Positions 1-8,592 are shown, counted from the first letter of the stretch. The stretch is 64,000 nucleotides of DNA from Bacteroidota bacterium (GCA_018267965.1 JAFDXK010000001.1:372001-436000); one strand, 5' to 3'. Notes: generated from the letters alone by a model not told the origin. Numbers and translations: made by a program.

Positions 1-1461
1 AGCAATAAGATAAAAAAACATGCCACGAGCGACTTTATGGAGATAGAGCGTCAGCGTGGTATATCTGTAGCTACATCAGTAATGAGTTTCCAATATAAGG
101 ATGTGCTCATCAATCTGCTGGATACTCCGGGCCACAAAGATTTTGCCGAAGATACTTACCGTACCCTCACTGCTGTAGATAGTGTAATATTAGTTATCGA
201 TAGTGTGAACGGGGTAGAGGCACAAACCCGCCGCTTGATGGAAGTATGTCGTATGCGCGATACGCCTGTTATTGTGTTCATCAACAAAATGGACCGTGAT
301 GGTAAAATGCCTTTCGACTTGCTCGACGAAATAGAAAAAGAACTCAACATATCATTGCACCCGCTTTCATGGCCTATTAATATGGGTAAGGAATTTAAAG
401 GGGTGTATAACCTGCACGATAAAAGCCTGAACCTGTTTACCGCCAGCCAGAAAGCAACAGAAGATAATACCGTATCTATACCTGACATCAACGATAAGCT
501 CTTAGATGAAAAAGTAGGAGAGCGCGATGCCAAACAACTGCGCGAAGATGTAGAGTTACTGGATGGCGTATATGGCGAGCTGGATACAGATGCCTACCTG
601 AAAGGGAAAATAGCCCCGGTATTTTTTGGTTCTGCAGTGAATAATTTCGGTGTAAAGGAATTGCTAGATACGTTCATTCGCATTGCACCGCACCCATTGG
701 GGCGTGCTACCGATAAACGTTTTGTAGAGCCTAACGAAAATAAATTCACGGGCTTTATATTTAAGATACATGCCAACCTCGACCCACGCCACCGCGACCG
801 TATCGCATTCTTGCGTGTATGCAGTGGTAAGTTCGAACGTAATACTTATTATAAACATACCCGTCTTGAAAAAGATGTGCGTTTCAGCAACCCGTATTCT
901 TTCCTGGCACGAGAGAAGGATGTAATTGAAGAAGCATATCCCGGTGATGTGGTTGGTCTGTTTGATACAGGCAACTTTAAAATAGGCGATACGCTCACGC
1001 AAGGTGAGCAAATGCAATTCACGGGTATACCTGTTTTTTCGCCTGAAATATTTAAAGAGCTGGTGAACAAAGACCCGATGAAAACCAAACAGCTTGAAAA
1101 AGGTATCAACCAGCTGACGGATGAAGGTGTGGCACAGTTGTTTACCCAACATGGTGGCAACCGCAAAGTAATTGGTTGTGTGGGCGAACTGCAGTTTGAA
1201 GTAATACAGTATCGTCTCTTACAAGAGTATGGTGCATCTTGTGCTTTCGTGCCGCTTGCATTCTACAAAGCATGTTGGATAACAGGTGATAAAAAGAAGA
1301 TAGAAGATTTTGTACGCTTCAAACAAGCCAATGTGATGACCGATAAAGATGGCAACCTGGTATATCTTGCCCAGAGCGAATGGTTCCTCAACACAGAGCG
1401 TCAAAACAACCCCGATATCGAATTCCACTTTACCAGCGAGTTCAAGACACAGATGGTATAG
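1..1461 (+). CDS. prfC: Peptide chain release factor 3, 5' end outside window
   Basis: Translational GTPase that removes RF1/RF2 from the ribosome after peptide release. The frame is open from base 1, so the start codon and the G1 P-loop lie upstream; 486 residues are present out of a family length of roughly 525-530. Visible in order: switch I region [11 protein letters not shown]3 motif DTPGHKDF, G4 motif NKMDRD, a G5-like GSAVNN, the beta-barrel domain II, and the RF3-type C-terminal domain with [10 protein letters not shown] strong hairpin follows the stop. EF-G and other GTPases are excluded by the RF3-like order ERQRGIS...[14 protein letters not shown]. Identification is firm. Confidence 0.95.
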   Translation, partial: SNKIKKHATSDFMEIERQRGISVATSVMSFQYKDVLINLLDTPGHKDFAEDTYRTLTAVDSVILVIDSVNGVEAQTRRLMEVCRMRDTPVIVFINKMDRDGKMPFDLLDEIEKELNISLHPLSWPINMGKEFKGVYNLHDKSLNLFTASQKATEDNTVSIPDINDKLLDEKVGERDAKQLREDVELLDGVYGELDTDAYLKGKIAPVFFGSAVNNFGVKELLDTFIRIAPHPLGRATDKRFVEPNENKFTGFIFKIHANLDPRHRDRIAFLRVCSGKFERNTYYKHTRLEKDVRFSNPYSFLAREKDVIEEAYPGDVVGLFDTGNFKIGDTLTQGEQMQFTGIPVFSPEIFKELVNKDPMKTKQLEKGINQLTDEGVAQLFTQHGGNRKVIGCVGELQFEVIQYRLLQEYGASCAFVPLAFYKACWITGDKKKIEDFVRFKQANVMTDKDGNLVYLAQSEWFLNTERQNNPDIEFHFTSEFKTQMV

Positions 1462-1477
1462 GTTTCATATAACCAAA

Positions 1478-1506
1478 TAAAGGCAGTAATTACTGCCTTT
1501 ATTTTT
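1478..1506. terminator. Bidirectional terminator between prfC and the T9SS beta-helix gene
   Basis: A perfect 24-base palindrome at 1478-1501 (arm TAAAGGCAGTAA) is followed by a T run on the plus strand and preceded by A-rich sequence, giving a T run on the minus strand too. It lies between two convergent genes. Confidence 0.75.
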
Positions 1507-1522
1507 ATGTTCTTGTTATAAC

Positions 1523-2857
1523 TCACTCCTTCATCACCTTACCCAATACAACACTTTCATCCTTTAATCTTACTCTGTACAGATACATCCCCTTTGAAAG
1601 AGAAGAAGCATCTACTGTAAGTCTGTTTTTATCGGTAATGGTGTGTGCTACCAGCGTTCCTTTTATGTCATAAACAGAAACTTCCATCATCATCTTATCG
1701 CCCGCATCTACAGTAAAAGTTGAAGAAACAGGGTTGGGGTATACAGATACTACAGATGGTTTAGGAAAAGCATTGATGATATGAGTTGGTACTATGATAG
1801 TGTCACATGCCGAATCTGCACTGTATAAAAACGGCACTATGATAGCCCTTGCACGATAGCTGTTATCATTTGAGTCAATGATATGTGATTCGATAGTGGC
1901 CGAGTCAATTGTTCCCCAGTAGTTATCAGTCGCATCTATAATAGGCGAACTATCAGTGATAAAATCGTTCGTGTAATTAAATGCTATACAATTGTTATTC
2001 ACCTTCATACCATGGGTTGGGGTAAAATGTGTATTGTAAATGCCAACATCATTGTACTCAATGCAATTGTAGATTACAGCAAAACCAGTCATTTCAATAC
2101 CTATTTTGTTATATAATATCAGGTTGTTGGATATGTAATAGCATTCTTCTGTGCCGCGTATTCTGTTGCCAATAATAATGTTATTGATAACGGTATCGCA
2201 ATGTATAATTCCTGTTGAGTTGTCATAAATTAGGTTATTGGCACAATAGTCATCAACATGCCAATAACCGCTCAAGCCGTATTCGGAATTTGAAATGCTG
2301 CAGTTGGTTACATGATAGGGTGCAGCTTGTATAGCCTTGTAGTGGCAGTTGTCAAGTTTGCATCTGTCTGCATATACATAGCGTTGACTCACAATGCCTG
2401 TGATACAACTGTCTAACACAGAATTAGTTATTTTCAGAGGTCTATCGAGGATAACATTTAATGCGTCATCCAGATGAGAGAAATGACAATAGCTAATAGA
2501 AATAGTGTCTAAGTTATTAGTGTTCTCAAAATAAATCCCTGTTGAATAATACACATAACCGGGTTTAAAAACAGGGTTGGGTACATTGGTAGTAATAGTA
2601 ATAGTGTCAGTTGCGGAGCCTTCCATTTTTAATTTGCCGTATACGTGAAGAGAACAACCACTGTCGATTCTTATAACTACACCCGGGTCCACGGTCAGTT
2701 GGTAGTTACTATCTACGTACGTTGTTCCTGTTATGATATAAGGATTGCCTGATTTTGTCCAAGTAGTGTTGGCACTGATATGTCCTGATACGTTTGTAGC
2801 ATAGCTGCTCAAGGACAGGCAAAATAATATTCCAATGAAGGTTAAGGTTTTTTGCAT
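1523..2857 (-). CDS. Secreted parallel beta-helix protein with T9SS type A sorting domain
   Basis: 444 residues. An N-terminal signal peptide (about 1-20, LTFIGILFCLSLSSYA) is followed by some 330 residues of short repeated strands rich in Asn, Ile and Tyr, such as NNLIYDNSTGIIH and NCSISNSEYGL. This is the pattern of right-handed parallel beta-helix (NosD/pectate-lyase-like) proteins. The last 75 residues (VSVYPNPVSSTFTVDA ... GKVMKE) form a type A C-terminal sorting domain, so the protein should cross the outer membrane through the type IX system. Substrate or enzymatic activity cannot be told; no catalytic residues were recognised. It is a single gene, convergent with prfC. Confidence 0.85.
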   Translation of the reverse strand: MQKTLTFIGILFCLSLSSYATNVSGHISANTTWTKSGNPYIITGTTYVDSNYQLTVDPGVVIRIDSGCSLHVYGKLKMEGSATDTITITTNVPNPVFKPGYVYYSTGIYFENTNNLDTISISYCHFSHLDDALNVILDRPLKITNSVLDSCITGIVSQRYVYADRCKLDNCHYKAIQAAPYHVTNCSISNSEYGLSGYWHVDDYCANNLIYDNSTGIIHCDTVINNIIIGNRIRGTEECYYISNNLILYNKIGIEMTGFAVIYNCIEYNDVGIYNTHFTPTHGMKVNNNCIAFNYTNDFITDSSPIIDATDNYWGTIDSATIESHIIDSNDNSYRARAIIVPFLYSADSACDTIIVPTHIINAFPKPSVVSVYPNPVSSTFTVDAGDKMMMEVSVYDIKGTLVAHTITDKNRLTVDASSLSKGMYLYRVRLKDESVVLGKVMKE

Positions 2858-2970
2858 ACTTGTTGGTTGAGATTAAGCCATTAGTAGTAAAATTAATGCT
2901 AGTTATTATATATATGAGCCTATATGACACGAAACCCTATCTTTATTAAACCAAAGCTCATTTTCCGGGA

Positions 2971-4137
2971 ATGAAAGGAACACGGCATATACTACCGCTC
3001 ATCATTCTGTCGCAGTTTGCAGGTACATCGCTATGGTTTGCAGGTAATGCAGTAGTAAAAGATATTGTTCTTCATTTCGGTTTAGAAACAGATGTTGTCA
3101 GCACTATCACTACCGCTGTGCAACTGGGTTTTATTACAGGCAGTTTGTTGTTTGCCATCTTCACTATTGCCGATAGGTTCTCACCGTCGAGGATATTCTT
3201 TGCATCCGCTCTGGCAGGGGCAATATCTAATCTCTGCATACTTGGGGCGCATACACTTACGGGTGTGGTGTTCTCTCGTTTTGCTACTGGCTTTTTTCTG
3301 GCTGGCATTTATCCTGTTGGTATGAAGATAGCTACAGATTATCACGATAAAGGTTTAGGCAAAGCTCTCGGATACCTCGTAGGCGCTTTGGTATTGGGTA
3401 CAGCATTCCCGCATTTGCTCAATGGCCTTAAGGCCAGTTACAACTGGCATTATGTTATTGTATCTGTTTCAGTCATAGCATCAATAGGAGGGCTACTTAT
3501 TTTGTTGTTCGTACCGGATGGTCCTTACCGCACACGTATTACTCACCCCGACTTTAGTCTCGCTTTTTCATTATTCCGCAATAAGCCTTTTCGTGCAGCG
3601 GCGTTGGGTTACTTCGGGCATATGTGGGAGCTCTACACTTTTTGGGCATTAGTTCCGGCTATGCTCAGTTATTATTTTGCTAATCATGGCTATATCGATA
3701 CCAATATCTCGTTATGGTCGTTCTTCATTATTGCTTCTGGTAGCATTGCTTGTGTTATTGGCGGATACATTTCTTTCAAAAAGGGTAGTGCACGTACTGC
3801 ATTCGGTGCTTTGCTCATGTCATTTCTGTGCTGCGCAACGGCATTTTTCTTTTTGCAATTTCCGGTTTATGTTTTTATACCTGTAATGATAATTTGGGGA
3901 ATGACAGTAGTAGCAGACTCCCCCCAGTTTACTACAACAGGGGCACAATTAATTGAGCCGGCCAATCGCGGCACAGCTATCACTTTTGTAAATGCTATTG
4001 GATTCTTTATAACCATCGTTAGCATTCAAACCATTACTGCTTTACGCAGTGTAGTTGGCGAAACCCACGTTTATTTTATCCTGGCTCTTGGGCCGTTGAC
4101 AGGTTTATTTGCAATGAAAAGGCTCTTGAAAAAATAA
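2971..4137 (+). CDS. Major facilitator superfamily transporter
   Basis: 388 residues with about 12 hydrophobic segments spread evenly and no signal peptide, the standard MFS layout. The first helix carries SQFAGTSLWFAGNAVV and the loop after helix 2 has FTIADRFSPSRIF in the place of the MFS A-motif. It is an inner-membrane secondary transporter of unknown substrate; the family is broad and nothing adjacent gives a clue. The ATG was chosen because hydrophobic sequence starts within ten codons and there is no earlier in-frame ATG near the divergent T9SS gene. A hairpin follows the stop. Confidence 0.85.
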   Translation: MKGTRHILPLIILSQFAGTSLWFAGNAVVKDIVLHFGLETDVVSTITTAVQLGFITGSLLFAIFTIADRFSPSRIFFASALAGAISNLCILGAHTLTGVVFSRFATGFFLAGIYPVGMKIATDYHDKGLGKALGYLVGALVLGTAFPHLLNGLKASYNWHYVIVSVSVIASIGGLLILLFVPDGPYRTRITHPDFSLAFSLFRNKPFRAAALGYFGHMWELYTFWALVPAMLSYYFANHGYIDTNISLWSFFIIASGSIACVIGGYISFKKGSARTAFGALLMSFLCCATAFFFLQFPVYVFIPVMIIWGMTVVADSPQFTTTGAQLIEPANRGTAITFVNAIGFFITIVSIQTITALRSVVGETHVYFILALGPLTGLFAMKRLLKK

Positions 4138-4160
4138 AAGCAGCCTTACGGGGCTGCTTA
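4138..4160 (+). terminator. Terminator after MFS gene
   Basis: Stem AAGCAGCC (4138-4145) pairs with GGCTGCTT (4152-4159) directly behind the MFS stop codon. The following T run is short, so termination may be partial. Confidence 0.5.
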
Positions 4161-4187
4161 TTCGGTTAGAAATTAATAATCAAAATA

Positions 4188-4277
4188 TTAGTCAAGGATG
4201 ATAGTCAAGCTTTTGATGATGATATCGGCCTGGCTCAATTCGATAGTTTCTTCGTAGTTGTTGTGTAGCGTTAACAT
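4188..4277 (-). CDS. Possible 29-residue peptide
   Basis: A short frame starting at an ATG preceded by a CAAACAAACAA leader on the minus strand. It encodes a 29-residue acidic, isoleucine-rich peptide (begins MLTLHNNYEET, ends SLTIILD). Codon choice looks more gene-like than the longer overlapping frame in this gap. A TATTTTTA box, one base from the TAnnTTTG consensus, lies about 60 bases upstream. No homolog is recognised and no domain can be assigned. It could equally be the leader of an untranslated RNA. Confidence 0.3.
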   Translation of the reverse strand: MLTLHNNYEETIELSQADIIIKSLTIILD

Positions 4278-4412
4278 TGTTTGTTTGTTTTTGCGTTGTT
4301 TGAGTTATTGTTCGTTTGATAATGTAAAAATAATATGAGGTGCACCGCATAACATTATTCTTTAGATTGCTTAACACCCGATTTACATCCTGTTAACAAG
4401 CGGTTAACAATC

Positions 4413-5243
4413 TCAAATATCCATAGACATCTCATATTGGCTGATAAAGTGCTGTAAACCAATGCTTTTGAGAAAGGAATTCATAACTTCATCATTTGCA
4501 TCAATGTTTATTGCCATAATAGGTCTTGTGCTATTGGCATATATATGGTTTATCAGAGTAGCGCCCATTTTTTTTCGCCTGTGACCTCTGTCTACTGCCA
4601 GTTGCAGTATCCTGTTTTTTACAGTGTTATAATGGGTATAGGCAACAATACTACCGTTTGTTTTTATGCCTATGCTTTTAATGGCATTGCCCGAATTTCT
4701 TACTCCGCTGTTCATATGTTGCCAGGTAGGTGTCCAGTCATGGTGCTCAGTTAATGCATCAATATCACATCCGGTTATATCTTCCACATGATGATGCAGT
4801 GTAGTATCGGTAGGGATGCCTTTGTAACAATGCAGTTTGCGCACTATTTTGAATCCAAGCTTTTCATAAATTTTTTCTGCCACAGTATTATTGACTAATA
4901 CTTCCAGTAGCATTTGTTGCACATCATTCTGGGCTGCAATAGGCAAAGCTTGTTCAAACATGCGCTCAGTAAGTTTTTGCCCCCTGTGAGATGCAATAAC
5001 GCCCGTGCCGCCATCCCACATTACTTTTTTGCCATTTACATCATCATACCCAAATAAGATAAACCCTACAAGCCCATCGTCATAAGCACCTATTGATTTT
5101 TCAAGATCTATACGCTCGGCTTTCAGTTTGTCCTGCATCATTTCAGGCGTAAGCTGCATGCTTACTTCATAATTTTCAAATGCTTTATTGAAGGCATCTG
5201 TAAGTTCGGGAATGGTAGTATGGTGTAGTCTGTGGAATTCCAT
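4413..5243 (-). CDS. Tandem GNAT-fold N-acetyltransferase
   Basis: 276 residues with two GNAT-like halves. The first has the acetyl-CoA pyrophosphate-binding motif A (GVIASHRGQKLTERMF, about residue 81) and the classical end AEKIYEKLGFKIVRK. The second has AVDRGHRRKKMGATLI around residue 215 and ends FLKSIGLQHFISQYEM. Tandem GNATs usually keep one active half; the first motif is the better conserved, so it is probably the catalytic one. The acceptor is unknown. It is a cytoplasmic protein on the minus strand, 33 bases downstream of the DUF4287 gene and so possibly its operon tail. Confidence 0.85.
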   Translation of the reverse strand: MEFHRLHHTTIPELTDAFNKAFENYEVSMQLTPEMMQDKLKAERIDLEKSIGAYDDGLVGFILFGYDDVNGKKVMWDGGTGVIASHRGQKLTERMFEQALPIAAQNDVQQMLLEVLVNNTVAEKIYEKLGFKIVRKLHCYKGIPTDTTLHHHVEDITGCDIDALTEHHDWTPTWQHMNSGVRNSGNAIKSIGIKTNGSIVAYTHYNTVKNRILQLAVDRGHRRKKMGATLINHIYANSTRPIMAINIDANDEVMNSFLKSIGLQHFISQYEMSMDI

Positions 5244-5276
5244 ATTGCAATTTACATCAAGAGCACATTCACTCCA

Positions 5277-5483
5277 TTAACCCTTACTCTTCAGGTAGTA
5301 AGTAGTGAGTGTCCTTGCCCAGTATCGCGGCACATTATATTCACTTTGCAGGTAAGCTACCACATCATTTGATTTCTTATCTGCCGCACCAAATTTATCC
5401 AGCAGCTTTACCCATTCGGCAATTTTCTTGCCTGTTTTTTCTACTACCTGTTCGTCGGTTACATCCCAGTATTCTTTTTTCAT
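5277..5483 (-). CDS. DUF4287-type small protein
   Basis: 68 residues matching the DUF4287 pattern: KTGKKIAEWVKLLDKFG, then DVVAYLQSEYNVPRYWARTLTTYY. Members are often found next to SRPBCC/AHSA1 proteins and HTH regulators, as here; the biochemical role is unknown. Its ATG (5481-5483) overlaps the stop of the upstream regulator as ATGA, so translation is probably coupled. Confidence 0.8.
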   Translation of the reverse strand: MKKEYWDVTDEQVVEKTGKKIAEWVKLLDKFGAADKKSNDVVAYLQSEYNVPRYWARTLTTYYLKSKG

Positions 5484-5809
5484 GCTTTTTTGTTTTTAGA
5501 TTCCACCAGTTTTTTAAGATTATGTAGTTTGCCTTTCCAGAAGCTTTCAAATGTAGCTATCCAGTTATGTACTTCTGCTAGCCTCACGGCTTCTAATTGC
5601 ACATAGTTTTCCCGGCCAATAAAGTTTGTACTTACCAAGCCTGATTCTGATAATACCCTGATGTGTTTGGATATATTTTCCCTGCTTACATCAAAATCAG
5701 CAGCAATGGTATTCACCGTTAGTGGTTTATTTTCTTTTGCCAGCATAGTAAGTATAGCCCTGCGGTTCTCGTCTGCTATGGCAAAAAAGACATCTCTGCG
5801 CTGTTTCAT
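5480..5809 (-). CDS. ArsR/SdpR-like winged-helix repressor
   Basis: 109 residues counted from the ATG at 5807-5809. I prefer it to a start 17 codons upstream because its A overlaps the TGA of the SRPBCC gene (ATGA). Winged helix: FFAIADENRRAILTMLA, then DVSRENISKHIRVLSESGLV as the recognition segment and a wing with GRENYVQLE. Pairing of such repressors with AHSA1/SRPBCC proteins is common in Bacteroidota. No metal-binding CxC is present, so it is not an arsenic or metal sensor. It probably binds the tandem palindromes in front of this operon. Confidence 0.85.
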   Translation of the reverse strand: MKQRRDVFFAIADENRRAILTMLAKENKPLTVNTIAADFDVSRENISKHIRVLSESGLVSTNFIGRENYVQLEAVRLAEVHNWIATFESFWKGKLHNLKKLVESKNKKA

Positions 5810-6225
5810 AGTTTTTGTTTGATAAGTGATGGAATAATAGTCCTTATCTTTTTGCCCCATCCGCCGCTCATCATACGTTTTAATAAATTGCCCAGGATAC
5901 CTTCAAAGCCGAAGTGTTCTAATAGCAGTAGCGTACCGTCGTCTTTGGGTTGCAGTGTAAAACGTACTGTTGTTGGTTGCTTCATCCAGCCTCCCTGCCA
6001 GGTATACACCAGCAGTTTGTTTTCCACTACATCTATCACTTCGCATTGAATGTTGCCGTCAAACCCCGGCATAGCCGGCATTTTGAAATAGCATTTATAA
6101 CCTATCTCCGGTTTGAAGTTTGTTTCCATCAGCCATTCTGATATAAGGTTACAGTCGGTAATAGCCAACCATACCTTATCAACAGGCGCTTCGATGAACT
6201 GCTCTATTTTTATTTGTTCTTTCAT
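5806..6225 (-). CDS. SRPBCC (AHSA1-type) domain protein
   Basis: 139 residues of START-like fold: KIEQFIEAPVDKVWLAITD at the N-terminus, a central LVYTWQGGWMK and VRFTLQPKDDGTLLLLEHFGF, and a long C-terminal helix. The family binds hydrophobic ligands or acts as an Hsp90 co-chaperone-like domain; which applies here is unknown. It is the first gene of a three-gene operon with start-stop overlaps (SRPBCC, HTH repressor, DUF4287), and its promoter contains two palindromes likely bound by the downstream repressor. Confidence 0.85.
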   Translation of the reverse strand: MKEQIKIEQFIEAPVDKVWLAITDCNLISEWLMETNFKPEIGYKCYFKMPAMPGFDGNIQCEVIDVVENKLLVYTWQGGWMKQPTTVRFTLQPKDDGTLLLLEHFGFEGILGNLLKRMMSGGWGKKIRTIIPSLIKQKL

Positions 6226-6231
6226 TGATGC

Positions 6232-6280
6232 GTAACCATTTGGTTCCGCAAATATATGTAACTATATGGTTCCGCAAAAT
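6232..6280 (-). promoter_or_regulatory. Promoter and tandem operator of the SRPBCC operon
   Basis: On the minus strand a TTTG box (plus 6275-6278) lies about 18 bases from a perfect TATATTTG box (plus 6249-6256). Two direct repeats with a 26-base period share GTAAC and GGTTCCGCAAA; each contains a near-palindrome, AACCATTTGGTT (6235-6246) and AACTATATGGTT (6260-6271). One palindrome sits between the two promoter boxes and the other at the transcript start, the expected layout for autorepression. Confidence 0.7.
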
Positions 6281-6286
6281 ATTTTT

Positions 6287-6326
6287 TTTGACAGTTTAAA
6301 TATCTATCGTAATATTGCAATGAATA
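6287..6326 (+). promoter_or_regulatory. arsR promoter with ArsR operator
   Basis: TTTG (6287-6290), 19 bases, then TAATATTG (6310-6317), one mismatch from the Bacteroidota -7 box. An imperfect palindrome centred on 6313/6314 (ATCGTAATATTGCAAT) covers the -7 box and shares its core with a better palindrome before arsM, so both are probable ArsR sites. Confidence 0.65.
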
Positions 6327-6334
6327 GATGAATT

Positions 6335-6664
6335 ATGGGAGCAACTAAGACAGATTTATTTACCAAAAAGCAGAATGAGCTGGCTGCTATGGCCAAGGCA
6401 CTGGCGCATCCTGCACGTATAGCCATATTGCAGGAGTTAGTGAAGACCAACGCCTGTGTGTGCGGCAGCCTGGTTGACGAACTGGGATTGGCGCAGGCTA
6501 CGATATCGCAACACCTTAAAGAACTAAAACAAGTAGGGCTGATACAGGGCACCATAGAGGGTACCAGTGTGTGTTATTGCATCAACCCCAAAGTATGGTT
6601 GCAGTACAAAGAATTCTTTGCCATGTTCTTTAAAGAAATGCCGGAGAATAAAACCTGTTGCTAA
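6335..6664 (+). CDS. arsR: ArsR arsenite-responsive repressor
   Basis: 109 residues, winged helix. The DNA-recognition part is [22 protein letters not shown]. The N-terminal helix region has CVC at residues 41-43, the position of the arsenite-binding pair (ELCVC) of classical ArsR repressors. A further Cys lies near residue 83 (VCYCIN) and a Cys-Cys ends the protein; extra thiols may complete a three-coordinate As(III) site. It heads the arsenic operon arsR-arsM-aquaporin-arsC and is divergent from the SRPBCC operon with only 109 bases between. Repression should be relieved by As(III). Confidence 0.9.
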   Translation: MGATKTDLFTKKQNELAAMAKALAHPARIAILQELVKTNACVCGSLVDELGLAQATISQHLKELKQVGLIQGTIEGTSVCYCINPKVWLQYKEFFAMFFKEMPENKTCC

Positions 6665-6676
6665 AATTTTTGTTTG

Positions 6677-6702
6677 TATCAATCGCAATATTGCAATTGA
6701 TA
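6677..6702 (+). promoter_or_regulatory. Second ArsR operator, upstream of arsM
   Basis: A 26-base palindrome with 12 of 13 pairs matched, centred between 6689 and 6690 (central GCAATATTGC). It shares the core with the arsR operator. A TTTG box lies at 6673-6676, so arsM may have its own ArsR-controlled promoter besides read-through from arsR; the matching -7 box is poor (TAAATTAA, 6701-6708). Confidence 0.65.
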
Positions 6703-6719
6703 AATTAAAATCTAAACAT

Positions 6720-7559
6720 ATGACAAGCGAAAAAGAACTGAAAGAACTGGTGCGTCAGAAATACAGCGAGATAGCACTACAGGACAAAGAGACGAACATG
6801 AGTAGTTGCTGTGGCAGCGGCTGTTGCAGTACAGAGGTCTATAACATCATGAGTGATGATTACACCCAACTGGAAGGTTATCATGCCGATGCCGACCTTG
6901 GTCTGGGTTGCGGCCTGCCTACCGAATTTGCCCAGATAAAAGAAGGCGATACGGTAATAGACCTGGGTAGTGGTGCCGGCAATGATTGTTTTATTGCACG
7001 TAAAGCGACAGGTGAAAAGGGAAAGGTAATAGGTATAGACTTTACCGAAGCTATGATAAACAAGGCCAGAGAAAATGCCGAGAAGGTGGGCTTTAATAAT
7101 GTAGAGTTCCGCTTTGGCGATATTGAAAAAATGCCCGTGACTGCTAATGTTGCCGATGTTGTAGTGAGCAATTGCGTACTGAACCTGGTGCCTAATAAAG
7201 ACAATGTGTTTAAAGAAATATTCCGTGTACTGAAACCAGGGGGGCACTTTAGCATATCTGATGTGGTGCTGATTGGTAACCTGCCCGATAAGCTGCGCAA
7301 TGTAGCAGAGATGTACGCAGGTTGCATCAGTGGTGCTATACAAAAAGACCACTACATGGCATTAGTAAAAGCCAACGGTTTTATAGATGTAACCATACAG
7401 AAAGAAAAAGCTATCATCATACCTGATGATATACTGAACCAATACCTCAGTGCAGAAGATATTGCAGCGTTCAAGAATAGCGGATTGGGTATATACAGTA
7501 TTACTGTTTTTGCACAAAAGCCGGTACCTTGCTGCGCACCGGGCAGCGGTTGTTGTTAA
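6720..7559 (+). CDS. arsM: Arsenite S-adenosylmethionine methyltransferase
   Basis: 279 residues from the ATG at 6720; the frame extends upstream into the operator, so an earlier start is unlikely. Class I methyltransferase: SAM motif DLGSGAGNDCF, then VVSNCVLNLVPNK. The three conserved ArsM cysteines are present in context (GLGCGLPTEFA, SNCVLNLV, YAGCISGAI). Extra vicinal cysteines occur near the N-terminus (SSCCGSGCC) and at the C-terminus (CCAPGSGCC), as in many bacterial ArsM proteins. It methylates As(III) to mono-, di- and trimethyl forms in the cytoplasm. One base separates its stop from the aquaporin start. Confidence 0.93.
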   Translation: MTSEKELKELVRQKYSEIALQDKETNMSSCCGSGCCSTEVYNIMSDDYTQLEGYHADADLGLGCGLPTEFAQIKEGDTVIDLGSGAGNDCFIARKATGEKGKVIGIDFTEAMINKARENAEKVGFNNVEFRFGDIEKMPVTANVADVVVSNCVLNLVPNKDNVFKEIFRVLKPGGHFSISDVVLIGNLPDKLRNVAEMYAGCISGAIQKDHYMALVKANGFIDVTIQKEKAIIIPDDILNQYLSAEDIAAFKNSGLGIYSITVFAQKPVPCCAPGSGCC

Positions 7560-7560
7560 T

Positions 7561-8208
7561 ATGAAAAAATACATAGCTGAATTAACAGGAACTTTTGCAC
7601 TGGTGTTTTGCGGCACCGGTGCAATTGTTATAGACCAGCAAACGGCTGGTGCTGTAACACACATAGGCATAGCCATCACTTTCGGGTTCATCGTCATGAG
7701 TATGATATACGCATTGGGCGATGTGTCGGGCGCCCATTTAAATCCTGCGGTGAGTATCGCATTTGCAGTCGCAAAGAAATTTCCCGTAAAAGAACTGTTG
7801 CCTTACATCATTAGTCAGGCTGCAGGTGCCTTATTGGCGAGTGGGATACTGAAGTGGTTATTCCCTGCCAATGAAATGCTGGGGGCTACACTGCCCTCGG
7901 GTAGCGATATGCAATCTTTCGTGCTGGAGGTATTACTTACATTCTTCCTGATGCTGGTGATATTGAATGTAGCACATGGCAGCAAGGAGCAAGGTATGTT
8001 TGCAGGGTTGGCTATCGGCAGTGTGGTGTTGTTAGAAGCTATGTTTGCGGGCCCTATATGTGGTGCATCCATGAATCCTGTACGCTCACTTGCACCTGCT
8101 TTAGTGAGCGGGCATACCCAATCATTATGGGTATATCTTATTGCTCCAACCGTTGGTGCTATTGCAGCTGTACCATTATTCAATTATTTCAAATCAACTA
8201 ATTCATGA
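7561..8208 (+). CDS. MIP-family aquaporin, likely arsenite channel
   Basis: 215 residues, six membrane helices and two re-entrant loops: the first with NPA (SGAHLNPAVSIAF), the second with NPV (CGASMNPVRSLAP). Position in an ars operon between arsM and arsC, with no ArsB or Acr3 pump, matches the AqpS arrangement in which ArsC makes As(III) and the channel lets it leave down its gradient. The altered second NPA box is also seen in some plant NIP metalloid channels. Its ATG follows the arsM stop by one base and its stop overlaps the arsC start (ATGA). Specificity for arsenite is inferred from context only. Confidence 0.88.
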   Translation: MKKYIAELTGTFALVFCGTGAIVIDQQTAGAVTHIGIAITFGFIVMSMIYALGDVSGAHLNPAVSIAFAVAKKFPVKELLPYIISQAAGALLASGILKWLFPANEMLGATLPSGSDMQSFVLEVLLTFFLMLVILNVAHGSKEQGMFAGLAIGSVVLLEAMFAGPICGASMNPVRSLAPALVSGHTQSLWVYLIAPTVGAIAAVPLFNYFKSTNS

Positions 8209-8585
8209 AACTTCTTTTCGTTTGTATAGAGAACAGCAACCGCAGCCAGATGGCACAGGCATTTGCATTGATGCAGGGGGCTGAAGCATATAGTGCAGGT
8301 TCAAAACCATCGGGTATAGTTAACCCCAAAGCCATAGCTGCCATGAAAGAGCTGGGTTACGATTTAAGCAACCATGCGAGCAAATCGCTGGATGAAGTAA
8401 AAGAACATGCTCCGTTCGACGCTGTAGTTACAATGGGTTGCGGTGATGCATGTCCATGGATGCCTGCTAAACAACACATAGATTGGCAAATACCTGACCC
8501 GCGCAATATGGAGCCCGAACAATTTAATGAAGTGCGTGACCTTATTAAGAATAAAGTTACTGACCTCATAGCCTCATTTTCCTGA
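8205..8585 (+). CDS. arsC: Arsenate reductase, LMW-phosphatase fold
   Basis: 126 residues. The phosphatase-type P-loop C7-x5-R13-S (CIENSNRS) begins the protein. The redox partner cysteines sit in MGCGDACPW (79 and 83), and a C-terminal PDPRN supplies the general-acid Asp. This is the thioredoxin-coupled class rather than the glutaredoxin-coupled Escherichia coli type. It reduces As(V) to As(III), which then leaves through the channel or is methylated. It is the last gene of the operon, overlapping the channel gene by four bases. Confidence 0.9.
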   Translation: MKLLFVCIENSNRSQMAQAFALMQGAEAYSAGSKPSGIVNPKAIAAMKELGYDLSNHASKSLDEVKEHAPFDAVVTMGCGDACPWMPAKQHIDWQIPDPRNMEPEQFNEVRDLIKNKVTDLIASFS

Positions 8586-8592
8586 TGACAAT

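Noticed and set aside
4192-4377. 61-codon minus-strand frame in the gap after the MFS gene
   Set aside because: Unusual amino-acid content (Thr/Gln/Asn from the CAAA repeat leader); the overlapping 29-codon frame has better codon use.
6567-6719. Upstream extension of the arsM frame into arsR
   Set aside because: The extension would span the ArsR operator and overlap the end of arsR; the ATG at 6720 matches the usual ArsM length.
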